NCBI GenBank assembly: GCA_037976565.1
Contig: CP137671.1
Span: 27,723,813 to 27,787,812 of the forward strand
Source: Mesocentrotus franciscanus
Taxonomy: Eukaryota > Echinodermata > Echinoidea > Camarodonta > Strongylocentrotidae
Direction of reading: 5' to 3'
Length of the DNA stretch: 64,000 bases
Shown: in pieces, positions 37,580 to 50,996 of the stretch
Layout: every line of letters starts with the position of its first letter
How positions within the stretch are numbered: the first letter of the stretch is position 1
Notes under the pieces: model-generated
The model's database searches: none
What the model saw: the letters and a program-made list of their open reading frames with translations, nothing else
Told to the model about the DNA's origin: nothing
Translations under genes and position numbers: made by a program

Positions 37580-40500
37580 TGTTTACCTTTTTGTATATAT
37601 AGTGCTGCTGTGTCCTAGAAAGAAAATGTAACATTGGTCCCCTTAGCCTTCTGCGAAAGTTCCAGAGTGCATATTTTAACATGCATTCTTTAAGGCTCAG
37701 CAACACGTGATAATATTGGGTGTACCATTTACTTTAACATGTTTATCTATTTTTAAACAATCGTTTGATGTCCTGAAGCAATGCCGCTCGAATCACTTTC
37801 TAATTCCCTTTCCAGATTTTAAAGTAATCAAGAATATGGATAGCTATTTCTTTTCTCCCGGGTTTCTCCTTTTATGACCCTTTTGTCACAACTTTTTCAC
37901 AAAATGTCCTTATTTAAAGCCATGATGTAAAGTCAAATTATATTGGTGGGACGACGCCATCGTCACCTCATAAATTACAACAAGGGCACGTGAAGAAAAT
38001 CAATCTGCTGACAAAAGGTTTTTTGTTTCACGTGTCTAACAATTTTCTTCAAGTATATTCCCGAACCTCTTTGAAGTTTTGGTGTCTATCAGAAAGCCGA
38101 ATCCACGTCAACAAGGTGTTCTTTGGAAGGAATGGTTTTCATCTCAGTCCTGCACCATTACTGGAAGTAATCTCTCCTTTCTCGCTTGTGTCAAGTTCTC
38201 CGAACCTCGTTGGGTGTCCTGGTGCGGATAAAAAAGTGGGGAAAATTATTACCAGTGAGAATTAATGATAACATGACAATGTTTGAAATGACAATAGCCA
38301 TATGCGTCAGTTTGCCGTCCCTCGCTGTGCGGTCTGGTTTGGATAAAACGTGGAGAAAGTAATTACAAATGAGAATTAATGGTTAATCAGTAATTAATGA
38401 CAACACGATTATTCAGAGAAATTATTTATCACGTTTTACACGATTGAAATGGAATGAGTAAACCAGGATGTGCTTGATAACACGTAACAAGCATGATAGT
38501 CAATGTATCATTTCCAATATGCCTGCATAATAGTAAAATGTTGTCTTAGTCCACTAAAGGGTATGCAATGTTGCTAATTTTCTGCTAATATTATTCACAA
38601 CTGTTTAAAACATTTGATGTACAAGCCTAATAATAAGGAGCATTCTCTGTGACGGCGTACAAATATTTATTCGCCGATAAGATTAACAAGCATTTCCCAG
38701 CTATTATTCAAGTAGAGATTGAAGAACAATGGAAAAATTGATAACATACCGGCATCACCATGATTGTAATTTTCGTGCAGTTTGATGAATGAAACCCCTG
38801 AAAACAGTAGCCTATATATAGACTACATTTATCCTCTAAAAGTTGTGTATTTATGAATGGAATATCATAGAAGCGTGCATGAGAATAGTAAGTAGTTAGA
38901 AAATTGTATGAAACCACAGATATTTGGGCACTATATTTCTATTAAAAAGTAGGTCATTAATCATCTAAATGATAGATGACTGTGAAATTAAACATTCTTC
39001 CTTCTCTTATAGGTAAATATGTGATTTTATTTCCAGGGATTCCCTAAAGATATACCATATATTTCAATTCAATTCAATTCAAATGATTTTATATCTCATG
39101 CAAAACATAATACAACGAATAAGTATATTACAAAAAATATACAATGAAACGACAAATATAATAGTAATAGCACGAGAAAAGAGGAACTAACTAGAAGCAG
39201 AGCTTGTTGAAGTATTAGTTCCTCAGAGGCTGTTTTACAATATGTCTTGAAAACAAAGTATACATAGAAACACAATAAATTAAACAATATGTAGCAAAGA
39301 AATTGTGAATTTTTTTGCGAAAAAATAAAAGATAACAGAGAGGAAAAAATAAAGGAAAATAGTAGAAGGCTAAAAGGAAAGAAAGATAGAAAAAGGAAAT
39401 GAATGATTGCAAAAGCTCTAGAAAAAGGAGGTTAAATCAGCAGAATGAGGGAGAAAGGGATTGAGTCGAGAGTCAAACAAGCTGAGATTCATGTATACCA
39501 GAACATTACCAGATGAGTGGGTTCTTTCCTGTATAATTTAGCTCCCTGGGAATCGGGTCTACTATTGGAACATTGGCGTATATAGCGCAAGAATGATGCT
39601 TTATATGATAGAAAATATGCAGCAGACCAACTTCAAAAATACAATTTTAAGGAAAGTCTCGCTTTTTATTTCGACACATGCGGGAGAGGGTCAATAGACA
39701 CATTCATCTACAATATATAGGTCCTACTTGAAAACACTGAAATGTTATCCAACATAACATTGAATTTTTGGCCTATTTTAACTAGTGCAGAAGAGAGTTG
39801 TCCCAATATAGTTGGTCCCACATGATCATATTCCCACATAGGTTTGGAGCTATGAGTAACTTGAACATTGTAATCAGAGCATGTTTCTCATGTCATGACG
39901 AAGGACATCTTCCCCTTGATGAAAATATCCAGAAGAGGTTAAGATGTCCCAAGGAAAACTAATTAATGACACAATACACGTGATACATGCACTTACATTA
40001 AAAGTACTTCGATCGATCTGTAGAATGTAGTTGATAATTACCTTGTTTATCTGATCAGTCGTCTACGCTTTTTCAATCTTGTCGCGTTTACATTACGAAA
40101 GTGAAACCCCTCTTCATCAATCATGCCAGTCTGACACCTTGAGAAAATAGCCTTGCAGAAAAGAGTTGCAATACTGTGCATGGCCTCAATGGCGGATATT
40201 CAGCAACTATCTGACACGTTCCACGTATATTTCGGTCTGCGACCACGCTGCAGAAATGTATAATAATATTCACGAATTTCAGACGAGAATGAGTGTTTAT
40301 TTGCTCGGTGTTCTTAGGGCGACCTTTAGCACAATCGGGCAATGTGCATACTCATAGAACCGGGAACAAAAGGAGACTGTCGTCTAAAATGGGTCTTTGG
40401 TGCTTAGTCTTACGTAATATCAAAAGGGATTTGGAGGCGAACAATACGAGAGTAGAAGCTCAAACGCAGACACTCTCGATGGCTTTAAATATTTTGTTAA

Positions 40501-43500
40501 AAGCTTGTCCCCATTTCTGTGAACTTCTAGGATGAGAATTTAGGTTTAATAACATTTAAACAAAGCTATTCCGGCTACCGCTGAGCTTGGTATCCTTGAC
40601 CCTATTGTTATTTTTGTTGATCTTTTATACAAAATATTACAGTACAAAACAAAACAACTCTAAAAGGATTCCAAGATTTGTAGATAGTTTGTCAAAATTC
40701 AAAGCTTATTAGCCAATCCCAACTTTCTGTGCCATGGGCGTGATAGAAAAACAAGGGGGCGAGCTGCTAAATAAAGGCAATAACAAAATACTTTGTTTAT
40801 TACCTGGTGTTTTGAAACATCGATAAAAAGAGCTTAGTAGTCGTTAAGATCTCTCCTGAATATGCTTGCATTTGAAACACCAATACCCGGCCGAAAAAAA
40901 GGGATAATTCGCTAATTTAAAGAAATGATTCCTCTATGGATGCATGGTAAGGCATTTCAACTACCTTTGTATTACACGATACTTGGGATCAATTGATTAA
41001 AATTGAATTGTCGGTAAGGGAATTATACATAGTGATTCAATTTGATTTTTTGAAATTGGGGATTTTCTCCGCATAACATAACTGTTATATTGAGAATGAT
41101 GTTGTAAATGTTGTGAGAAATAAAAGTACATGTACCTGCGAAAACAACGGCCTAGTTTACATATCTTTTCAAATTTTGTTCAAGCCTTTACCACATAGTT
41201 CTGGTGACCCTGTATCATTCCGACATAGCAACAACTTGTACAGGATTTGCTTGTAATAGGTAACGCAATACATTGTCGCGCCGGGTCTGGCGGTAAAAAC
41301 GTTTATAGATTGGAATAAATTAGGGAGCCGTAAAGGTATCAAATTTCGAAACGATGTAATCTCTGCCTTATTCATTCTTTGTTTGCTGTTCATATATATA
41401 TTGTCTCTAGATATGAAAAATTATTCACTTTCCAAGCATTCAAATAACCTAAAAACTTATGTGTTTGAAGTTGCCTTCAATTGATTGTTTTCTCTCTCTT
41501 TCCGTCTTTATCTCTGCCTTGAATAATATGTATGCGATATATTCTCCGTTTATAGATGTATATCCCCTTTGTTATGTTTGTTTTGCACATGTGCGCCTTG
41601 AGCATTTTATCTTTTAATGGATTTGGTGCTCCATAAGTCTTATATTATTACTTATATCTAAAAGTGTTGTAGGATTAATTGTTCAATAAAATATAAAAAC
41701 ATTAAGAATATTATAGTTGCAGTTTTATTTGAGTTACATAGGCCTACCTTCTAAAGAGGAAGTATATTGCAAAAAATAATATATCATCCTTTTATATTTC
41801 GAAACTAAAACATAATCCAAACACAAGAAATTATCATTATAAATCATCTCACACATATCATACTCAACGACTCATATATCCTTCATTGTTTTTCTGTTTT
41901 TGTATTCATGGACGTTCTATGAGAAATAAAGAACTAGTGAAAGTGGAATAGAAACTAGAGTACAATTAAATTAAAGGACAGTGGTTGACAAGTGGCTTGG
42001 TTGTGAAACGTGACTCTTTATTAATGATTGATTAGTTTTGTTACATTCTTTATAGTGAAGATTAAACATAAAAATTTAAGATTACACTTCATTCAAAAAT
42101 GTATTATCATAAGTTACTCAACTTAAGCATGTTAAACAAAAATATAAAGACTTTGAAAAAAAGGAAATTATGAAAATGAAATGATGATAAAAACCTTGAA
42201 TAAGGCAGTCTTAGTAAATTCATTCGTTCTCTTGACATAAAGAAAATACAACCAAAAAATAAAAATAATCATGTCTCACTTAAAAAAATGCCTTCACACC
42301 ACAAACCAAAGTATTATTTTTTGTAAATATTTAAAGAAATAATGATGTATCATCATAAGAGACAAATGTAATTGAGCTGATTGTGTGATGTGAAGTGCTG
42401 CACGTCTCAATAGAATATAATCTATAAAGAATAAATACCAGAAAACATATTCTAGTTGAACACGAGTATTATAACTTTTATGTTGCTAAATTAACGTGAA
42501 ATACATGGAAGCAGTGACGAGTAGAGCACGATTTGATTCCAGATATACCAGTTCGTGAGCTACTCTTTCTTTAAACCAGAAACTGATAATGTCTTTTTCC
42601 CGATATTTTGAGAAATTCTCAACTTTTGAATGAAATAGAAGGATTAACGACACGTTTTGTTTACATAAGTTTATAATAATCATGTTAGAACTTATGACCA
42701 ATGTGCATATACTACTCGAATCAAGAAATACGATAAGATACATTGTTTCAATATCAATCTCATCACCAACAAAGGAATTGATTCAGTGAAAATGAGAGAA
42801 CAATGAAAGAAAATTTGTTTACATCTGCTTCAAATATGATATATCATTTTACCATTATTTCCTCAAAACTTTATCATTCCAATCACATTTATTCACCGAC
42901 ATATACCTACATAAAAATGTTTCATTTGTAACATGCATACTGTTGTGGTGCAATTCATTTAAACAGAACTCTCTTCTCCTACAGTAAATTTAATGAGCTG
43001 CTTTTTTATTTTTTATGATATCAATTAAAATGTCTAAGCATAATATAATATGCTATCACTCCAAAGGACATATAAATGATACAGGTATGCTTTTCTGTGT
43101 TAGTTTAAAGAAATGAAAGACTTAAAAGTAGTTTTAACGATTTTCATAAGATTATATATAGATCGGTTGTTAAGTGTATTCTACATTAACTTGAAATTGT
43201 GCAAATCTGATCTTTTTGATTTTTTTATAAACTTTGTAGCTGATGAATGAATAAAATATAAATCATGCAGTTCTTAATCATTTCAAAGGTTTTGACTAAA
43301 GTTGAAAGAAGAATTACATTGTCATGAAGAACGGGAATAAGTACATCGTTACACATATGTTTCTTTCAATTTAAAGTATATAATTATCATTTTCTTCTAG
43401 TCATTGCATTGTTAGGTTAAGTCTATGCGATTATAGATTGGTTATCATCGATACATAAGTGTAGATCATTATAGAGAAAGATTATTTGAACATACACAAA

Positions 43501-43776
43501 TATTTTTGAAAAAGATAGACAAATATACTTATCATATTTACAATATGTCTTTATAGAACATACACAGATTATCTTATGTTATACAGCACAAAACTTTATG
43601 TATTCTTCATGGGTATATATGTGAAAGTTTCAAAAGAGAGCAAAAATGGTAAATAACTACGCATACACAGATTTACAGGCTTGTGAAAACATGTTTTAAC
43701 ATATTCCTATCTTTGCATCATTATATACACGGATTCTCCTCTTAGAGTCATATACCTTCATTCCGTACACGATCAT
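37580..43776. other. Intergenic, no recognisable gene
   Basis: More than 6 kb of AT-rich DNA. Short ORFs (for example at 40121-40535) have no known motif and no conserved partner in the window. An (AATTC)n run lies at 39063-39081. I see no gene. Confidence 0.45.
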
Positions 43777-45114
43777 TTAATCACGTTTTCTTACATCATA
43801 TTCGTCGGCATTTCTGTATGAAAACACGAATGCAATAATGCTTACACAATGGGCTATCGTTGATAAGGCTAGCACAGTGAAGAGCATCGTTTCCATGGAA
43901 ATGGATTTCATTCGAAAGTCTACGTCCATATCAGTCATATTCATCACTTCACTCTCGACGCAATTTGACGAGGGGTCATTTTCTTGAGTCACAGAATCGT
44001 TACTTGGCGATGTCGGCCCGGTCTTTGTGATATTCACAATGAGGGTTTCGCATCGTAGTTCGTCCGTCGAATCGTTTGGTTGTTTCAGATCGCTATCAGG
44101 TATGGAAAGGAATGAAACGTGATATTGGTGGTCTGGTAAATTCAATTGCCCAATGCTATGCACTAGTATTGTTGAGGAATCGCCCTCTTCACCGCAAAGG
44201 AAAACGATTCTCCCAAAACGATCAGCAGTCATGGTATAAGGTTCCGTATAATTGACAGGTTGTAAATCGCAACTGTTATCAAACCACCACGTTAGGGAAA
44301 AATTGTCGTTTGGGGCGCAACAATTAAATTTTACAGGGTGAATTTCGAGTACATTATCTTGAATCGTATGTTGTTCTACAGGAGGAAAAGAACATGTTTT
44401 ATTGCGACGTCGCCTCGTGTGCGAAACCAAACATTTGGCCGGCATAATTCTCTCGTCAAAAATAAATTCGGGATCGACGTAAACACTGAATTTGTTGGTT
44501 AACGTAAAATAACTAGCACTATTCATCTCAGGAGCATAATATTCATACAGCACCTGATTTCCTGCTATAAGTTGTGCTTGATCCCCAACGTTCACCTGCA
44601 GCCATTGGCAAGACATCTGTAATTTTCCGCGCCCTCTGTCAAGGATTGTGGAACAGATGGGAGGTATAACCTCAATGGTTAAATTCAAAATTAGAACCGT
44701 GCAAATGAAACGTGACTCCTCGGTTATTTTAACGATGTGCGTGCCGGAATCGTTCTCATCAACGAACGCGATAACCAACTTGAACTCGGTGTCGGAGGAT
44801 AGTTGCGTTAACGTATACCGATCAGGATTGTACAATGCGTCGCTGGTGATGCATTCCAGAGAACGATTGCATTCTGTCATCCAAGCCCCATCTTTAGTCC
44901 ATGCCAGTGACTGGGTGCTGACCAGGGCATCTTTCAGACTAAATCGCAGTGAAATATTCCGACCGTTCACTGCTGATATTGCTCCTGCTTGAAGCCCATC
45001 ACACCAGAATGGATCAACGTCAGAAAGTGTCAGGTGATACAGAACTTGCAAAACCGCAAACATACACCATCCTTTCAGCAATGGAGAAAACGAAACAGAA
45101 TGAACATTAAACAT
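43777..45114 (-). CDS. Ig-like type I membrane receptor, copy 1 (short tail, intact)
   Basis: An open frame of 445 residues with no intron. A signal peptide covers about residues 1-31. The ectodomain shows an Ig V-like block with Trp72 and D-S-G-T-H-I-V at 122-128, a second block with SCQWLQV (168-174) and a paired Cys in KCLV (227-230), and a third block with FNCC (263-266), TWWFD (275-279) and FLCGEE (305-310). Many NxS/T sites are present. A membrane segment lies at about 408-432, followed by only about 13 cytoplasmic residues. The same order of landmarks recurs in the three genes at 50997, 55157 and 59150. The function is unknown; the domain layout suggests a cell-surface binding protein, possibly with an immune role. 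No named family was recognised, so the Ig assignment is tentative. Confidence 0.75.
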   Translation of the reverse strand: MFNVHSVSFSPLLKGWCMFAVLQVLYHLTLSDVDPFWCDGLQAGAISAVNGRNISLRFSLKDALVSTQSLAWTKDGAWMTECNRSLECITSDALYNPDRYTLTQLSSDTEFKLVIAFVDENDSGTHIVKITEESRFICTVLILNLTIEVIPPICSTILDRGRGKLQMSCQWLQVNVGDQAQLIAGNQVLYEYYAPEMNSASYFTLTNKFSVYVDPEFIFDERIMPAKCLVSHTRRRRNKTCSFPPVEQHTIQDNVLEIHPVKFNCCAPNDNFSLTWWFDNSCDLQPVNYTEPYTMTADRFGRIVFLCGEEGDSSTILVHSIGQLNLPDHQYHVSFLSIPDSDLKQPNDSTDELRCETLIVNITKTGPTSPSNDSVTQENDPSSNCVESEVMNMTDMDVDFRMKSISMETMLFTVLALSTIAHCVSIIAFVFSYRNADEYDVRKRD

Positions 45115-45673
45115 GTTTCCTCGATAATGACGTTAACGGGTTATTGTGATCATTTTACCATATATACCTTCACTTATGATTTCATACAACACTTTTTTTC
45201 TTCAGCACTATCACAACTATGTACACAAGAACGTACACGCACTCACACAAGTACATAGACATACTCCCACTTTCATACATACACACAAACACACAAAACG
45301 TGCTCTTGGTATTTTTTTTATATATTCCAAAATTCTGAATGATTTTTCATTACGCAAATTTTGACCAAGGTTTGAGAGATGTTGAAAGCAAGTTCTGTAC
45401 TATACAATATAAGAATTTAATTCTAGATTTCATTCATCGAATAATAGTGATCGAATGTACGACGACGTAAACTCCATGCATCTTCAAGCTAATCCTGACT
45501 TCAGCCTATTTCATGTTAATACTAGAAGTTTAAATAAGAATTTTGAGTCCGTACAAGAACTTTTTTGCGATTAAATAATTTTCACTTTTCTATAATAGGA
45601 TTATCTGAAATTTGGTTCTATAAAAAATTCCCCAACTCTATATAATATACAAAACTATCATATGTTTCGTTCT

Positions 45674-45832
45674 GGGCCCCGTTGCACAAAACTTACCATT
45701 GATGGTAACTTTGCCATCAATGGTAACTACGATGGAAACCTTGATTTTGATTGGCTGTTGAGCCCTGTTACCATGGTAGTTACCATTGATGGCAAAGTTA
45801 CCATCAATGGTAAGTTTTGTGCAACGGGGCCC
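45674..45832. mobile_element. 159-bp MITE (family B, GGGCCCCGTTGCAC ends) nested in LINE
   Basis: The ends GGGCCCCGTTGCACAAAAC and GTTTTGTGCAACGGGGCCC are perfect inverted repeats, and the interior repeats CCATCAATGGTAA in both directions. Removing the insert with one T restores the LINE reading FRSDHDHD. It is the same length as family A and uses the same kind of target (CT before GATC). Confidence 0.9.
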
Positions 45833-46860
45833 TGATCATGACCATGATAGAGAAGACGGAGTAGCGTTATACACACATAATTATTATAAGATTAAAGTTA
45901 GGTCCGACTTACACAATAAAGGCTCTTAAGATTTATTTATTGAAATATTAAATGATTAAACCAAAAGGATAATAGTTGGCATCATGTATAGACCCCTAAT
46001 CGTAATGTAAATATTTTCTAGGACAATTTTGATAAGTGTCTTGATACTGTTTCCCGAGAAAAGTTTATATAATGGGCGATTTTAATATTAATCTATTAAA
46101 TTCTGATGATAACCAGATTGTGAAATTTAGTAGACACTTTTATGCATTTAACTCAAATATTGATAAACCGACAAGAATTTCATGCATTTTTCATTGATAA
46201 TATATTTTCGAATGTAGCTCATAATAATTTTATAAATGGTCTGTTGTATTGACTTAAAATAATTGTGCAATGTATAGAAAGCAAACAAAACAAATGTTGA
46301 ATCATTGAACTTTGATTTAGCCCAAGAAGAATAGGTTAATGTATTAAATGTATCTGACGTAAATGTAGCATATGAACATTTCTAAAAATTGTATTATATT
46401 ATTATCATAAGAATATACCATTTGTAAAAATAAAGAAGGTTAAAGAAGCCAAAAAACCATTGAGGGTATTTTGCGTTCCATAGTCGCTCGTATTAAGTTG
46501 TATGGGGAGGCCGATAAGCTTTAGAAGTATAAAACGCATAGGAATCACCTTCCACCTCTTAGACAATTTGTATTATCCAAGAAGTTAAATTTAAGACATA
46601 GAAAGTAATCAAACTAACAATTATTCTTTATGGAAAACTGTAAATAAACTTTTAGGCAAGAAAAATACAGAAAGTAATACATGTTTCTTTATTAATGAAA
46701 TACAAATTACTGAACCGATTACAATTTCAAACGCTTATAATGAGTATTATATAGATGCAGGCCCTAATTTAGCAGCTAATATTGATTTAGGTGGTATGAA
46801 CTATAGTAAGCTCTTGAATTTCCCGTGTGAAAATTCCTTATTTCTTACTCCAACCAGGGA

Positions 46861-47599
46861 AGTGAAAGAAAGGAGTGGAAACTCTTGTAATTTATTCATA
46901 CGCATACGTGAGTTCTAAAGCGTAACAATGGGACGCTAACATTCCACTTGGCTTTGAAGTTCTATGCTCCGAGCCGCTCTTCCACTGCGGGGTATTTCGG
47001 TCTTTCGGAGGCCAGGCACCAGTTTCATATTTATTACAAAATATTAAATTACCGGCAGAATCTCAGTGTAAATTATAAACTTTATATGGGGATTGTATTG
47101 GGAATAGTGCATCAAACAATTTTTCAAGTTTAGTACTCCGCCATTCCTATAATGTGTGTGCCAGAGTTGGTAAAAGAAAAATTAGTTCCTGACAAAAAAA
47201 ACTCAATATTTTAGGATAATGCGCTAATTAGTGCACGTTTTAATGTCCCGTTATTTAATCCGTGATTTACAATCTTCGATAACATTAAGTTTACTAATGC
47301 GTGTTTTCGCATGTTCTTTTGTATTTTTGCAGTGCGAAAAAAGGATGAAATTACACAAGTTTGTGTTCGCTTGTTCTACTCATTACACATACAACAATTG
47401 TTGAGAAATCATTGAAAGGGACAGCGAACAGTTGCTGGGATACCTTTTTCTGATGTAGGAATTCTAAATGCTGACAATTCATGCGCTCTTTTATCTCACC
47501 ACCTGCATGGTCAACAGTTGCAAATTAGCGCTTAACTTTTCGGCGGTTTGGAGCATGGGGTGAAAGGAAAGCGGCTTGATTCCACTCCTTTCTTTCACC
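46861..47599. mobile_element. Non-autonomous DNA transposon (~739 bp) nested in LINE
   Basis: The left end AGTGAAAGAAAGGAGTGGAA (46861-46880) has its inverted partner TTCCACTCCTTTCTTTCAC at 47580-47598. LINE coding remnants lie on both sides. The interior has no transposase. A target duplication is not clear. Confidence 0.7.
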
Positions 47600-48319
47600 T
47601 ACCTGTTCCAACAAATGATCGTGGAACTATTAATGCGGTTCAACACCTTAATTCTAACAAATCTAGTTGCCGTGATAGTATAAGTGTTCACTTATTGAAA
47701 CAAATAATCTTTAATATTGTAACCCCCTGACATATATAGTTAACTTATTACTTTCAACGGATGTATGTCTAAATTCCCTTAAAATCACTAAAGTGATTCC
47801 AATTTATAAAAAGGATGGTTCATCATTCCTCAGTAATGAGTAATTACAGGCCAATATGATTATTACCAAGTATTTCCAAAATTCTTTAAAAAAAAAATAT
47901 ATAAAAAGACTTACCCTTTTTACAATATAATAGCTTAAGCAATATAGTCTTGTATCACACTCAAAGCCATCCAATATTATATAAATATTGGAATACTGTA
48001 TAAGTTAACCCAATTTCTTTCTCAAAGATCTATGATTATATTATATAATTCTCTAATTTGATCACGTGTGTTATATTGTAATATTGTATGGGGCAATTGT
48101 AGTATAACACGAATTAATCCCTTGTCTTTCCTTTAAAAGAATGCGATTCGCATGATTACTAACTCAAGTTATTTATCACACACGGAACTTTTATTTCATC
48201 GCTTAAAAACATTAAAAATACAAGATATTCTATTTTTTTTAGACAAGAATTTGAAATATATATATATATATATTCTCATTATCGACTCCCATCCCTATTT
48301 CACAACGTTAACAGCTTAA

Positions 48320-48660
48320 AGGGATAGTTGAGTTCATATTTAAGACCGCAAATGCCTTCAAAGTGCATGGTTATTTCTCTTATTCTTATTTCTGACATTT
48401 CTAGTGCCCTTTTAGGACCTAAAATTGCTATGAAGGTAATTTTAGACCCCGAAATATGTGAAATTTAGATTAAATACGATCATAATAATGGTTATACATG
48501 TAGTATGGATATTTCAACCGTCTCTGAACCGATTTTGATAAAACAAAGATGATTTGTCATTTAAATTGTATGTTCTTTCAAATTTGACACTCATTTTTTA
48601 ATTATCTCACAAACAAATTATTTTGTGTAGCGCCCTCTGCAACAAAACTCAACTATTCCC
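48320..48660. mobile_element. 341-bp TTAA-flanked MITE nested in LINE
   Basis: TTAA occurs exactly at 48316-48319 and 48661-48664. The inner ends AGGGATAGTTGAGTT and AACTCAACTATTCCC are inverted repeats. TTAA duplication points to the piggyBac or Kolobok superfamilies. There is no ORF of note. Confidence 0.75.
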
Positions 48661-49019
48661 TTAAACTCAAAACATTCACACGTATCCCATCCGTCGGTCA
48701 AAAGATTATCACTTAGAAAATTCTAAAACAATTTTAGCCCAAAAGTAAGTAAGACATCATGGAAAAGATGTTTGGAACTCCTTTACAAATTCAATAAGGA
48801 ATTGTTCATCTCTCTTTTCTTTTAAAGCATCTCTTAAAAAAACCCTCTTATATCGAATTATCAACATAATTGATTGCAACATGATATAGGCAATTATTGT
48901 TATCTCAATTATTTTGTAAATATATATTTTTTAATATTTCGTATTCTATTTCGTATTCTTTGATTCCCTTTTTGAAAAGGCAACATTTGTTTCTACTCCA
49001 TCATACAACACAGAGCTAT

Positions 49020-49135
49020 GTACACATCTACCATTCGCTACACACTCACACACACACGCACAAACACACGCACAAACACACACACGCACACAATACACTC
49101 ACACAACACACTCACAAACTCATACACAAAGATCG
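49020..49135. repeat. AC-rich microsatellite
   Basis: Interrupted (CA)n with CACGCACAAACACACG-type units. The Thr/His-rich frame across it is a by-product. Confidence 0.85.
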
Positions 49136-50029
49136 TGAGAATACATTTTCATTTTTAATTTCACCACCATTTTTTTATTTTGAGGCCGCCATCTTAGTCT
49201 AGCATCGCTTATTATTGCGGTCTCCTGCATTTTTTTACACAGATAGTTCGGATAGCGCTTAATATTGATAATGATATGTTATAGGAATATTAAGTTCGTT
49301 ATTATATGTAAATAAAATGTTGACACGAAGGAATTATTGTTTGTATATTTAGTATTATACCTTACGTTTATATATTGTTTATTATACAGTTATTGTATTT
49401 GGAAAAACTGCAGAAATCAAATAAAATCAATTCAAAAATCAAATCAGTCTTTGTCTAACTAAAACCCTCCATCTTCATCCCTCTCGGTGGTTTCTTGTCA
49501 GCTGTTGTCACATTTCCTCAGAATCCAGCTAATCTTTACCAGTTCATGGTCTAGGCCTTTAGCCATTCTGCCGTCCCTCTTCTCATGCAATAGGTTCCTA
49601 TGTATTCCACCCTTCACCAGGTATAGACTTTCGAAATATAATTTCCCCTTTATGTTACGACTGCCTTTTAACCCTTAAGCTGCCAAAACTTTACTCACTC
49701 GTTCGCGAGGAAATGCTGTGTAGTTGCACACTCGTCCAGTGTAGCGTGAATCACTAATGGCGTGTTACTGCGCATGCGTTGCAAAACCAAGGTCCTATTG
49801 GTTGGAAGGCCAGGAAACGCGGTAACACCCACTCTGTAACTATGGATTCAGTTGGGCAGGGCCTCAATTGAAGGATATAAAACTAAATAATTCGTTCGTT
49901 CTTTGTATTATAAGTGGAATAAAGAGCTCTCGTGATTAAAATGCTCAATTGGTTGTTGGATGTGTATATAATCAAACCGAAAGTTTTTCTTAAAATCTTA
50001 CTACTCGACATTTTTTGTAATGTCTCTTA

Positions 50030-50300
50030 TTGTTCTTCATAGCATATTAATTTTTGATAGCAGATCGCAATGTTCAGCAACAAAATAAAATGGTAAAAAA
50101 AACAACAGGTCCAAATTATGCTTCCGTGTTTTTATTCAGAATTCAGATATGTGAAAGGTGACAAATAAATTGTGTCGATTATATAATATATCATACAACA
50201 TGTTAATTGCATTTTCTTATCAAGGAATTTAAATTTGACACCAATTCACTAACTTCTTGTACATCAGCAATTGTTAAAATGCGTTGTCCTGGCCTCACCA
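50030..50300. repeat. Duplicated 3' flank shared with 58150-58380
   Basis: Phrases such as AATTCAGATA, GACAAATAAATTGTGTCGATT and CTTGTACATCAGC occur in the same order here and at 58150-58380. Each set lies 3' of a receptor copy (copies 2 and 4), which marks the outer part of the segmental duplication unit. Confidence 0.7.
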
Positions 50301-50996
50301 GGATGCGGATTGTATTATCATAATCTTTGTAATAGTGGGCACAGAATATGTCATTCTGTATTGTCTGGTATACTTTCTGACTGGAACATAATAACACCGA
50401 AAAACTTTAAATTCAATAAAATTCAAAAGAACATTAGTACTCTCACTACCTCTTCCAACAAATTAGACAGTACTTAAAATGTGTGCAGAGTGGCATTTTG
50501 TACAATATTGAGAAACATACATGTATTGATATTATACACGGACTAATTTTAACAAGTACGAAGCTTTGGTGGGGTACACCTGAATGCTTTACATACATCG
50601 CAATATAAGAATAATTTAAAGAAAATTCAATGAAAGGTACAGGAGGTAAATGTTTACATACATTCTCAATACTTAGTTTAAATAATGGTGTCTAGAATAA
50701 AGAATAAAATATATATCACTGCAATATTTTACAATCTTGTGAACAATAAGTATACTCTAATCAGTTTTATGAAAGACATTTTTCAAATCTTTTCAGTAGG
50801 AGAAAGATAGATAGATAGGGAGAGAAAGATTAACTTATCACTTTTACTTCGGATCTATTAGTATTTTTTTTACATATTTAAGTATCCTAGTTAACTCAGA
50901 AAGATGAGTGACCCGATGCATTCACATACAGTATTCCATCACAGTTCATTTCATCAGGGGTGTTCGCGACGCTGTTACTATAAAGCTGACTGTCAT

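Larger units (their letters stand above)
45475..48880 (+). mobile_element. Decayed CR1-like LINE carrying three nested insertions
   Basis: Fragments of one non-LTR polyprotein lie in order on the plus strand, in changing frames. These are FSLFHVNTRSLNKNF (about 45500), GLSEIWF, GVALYTHNYY (about 45860), YIMGDFNINLLN (about 46068), DRGTINAVQHLNSNKSSCRD (about 47625), FHRLKTLKIQDILF (about 48200) and WNSFTNSI (about 48780). Endonuclease, the start of the reverse transcriptase and the C-terminal end can be recognised. The polymerase core is mostly gone. The fragments are separated by elements at 45674-45832, 46861-47599 and 48320-48660. It lies between receptor copies 1 and 2. Confidence 0.75.
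48881..50996. other. Spacer between LINE and receptor copy 2
   Basis: Holds the AC repeat at 49020-49135 and the duplicated flank at 50030-50300. The rest is AT-rich with no recognisable gene. Confidence 0.4.

Noticed and set aside
40121..40535. Possible small genes on both strands
   Set aside because: Overlapping short frames without known motifs, splice partners or paralogues in the window.
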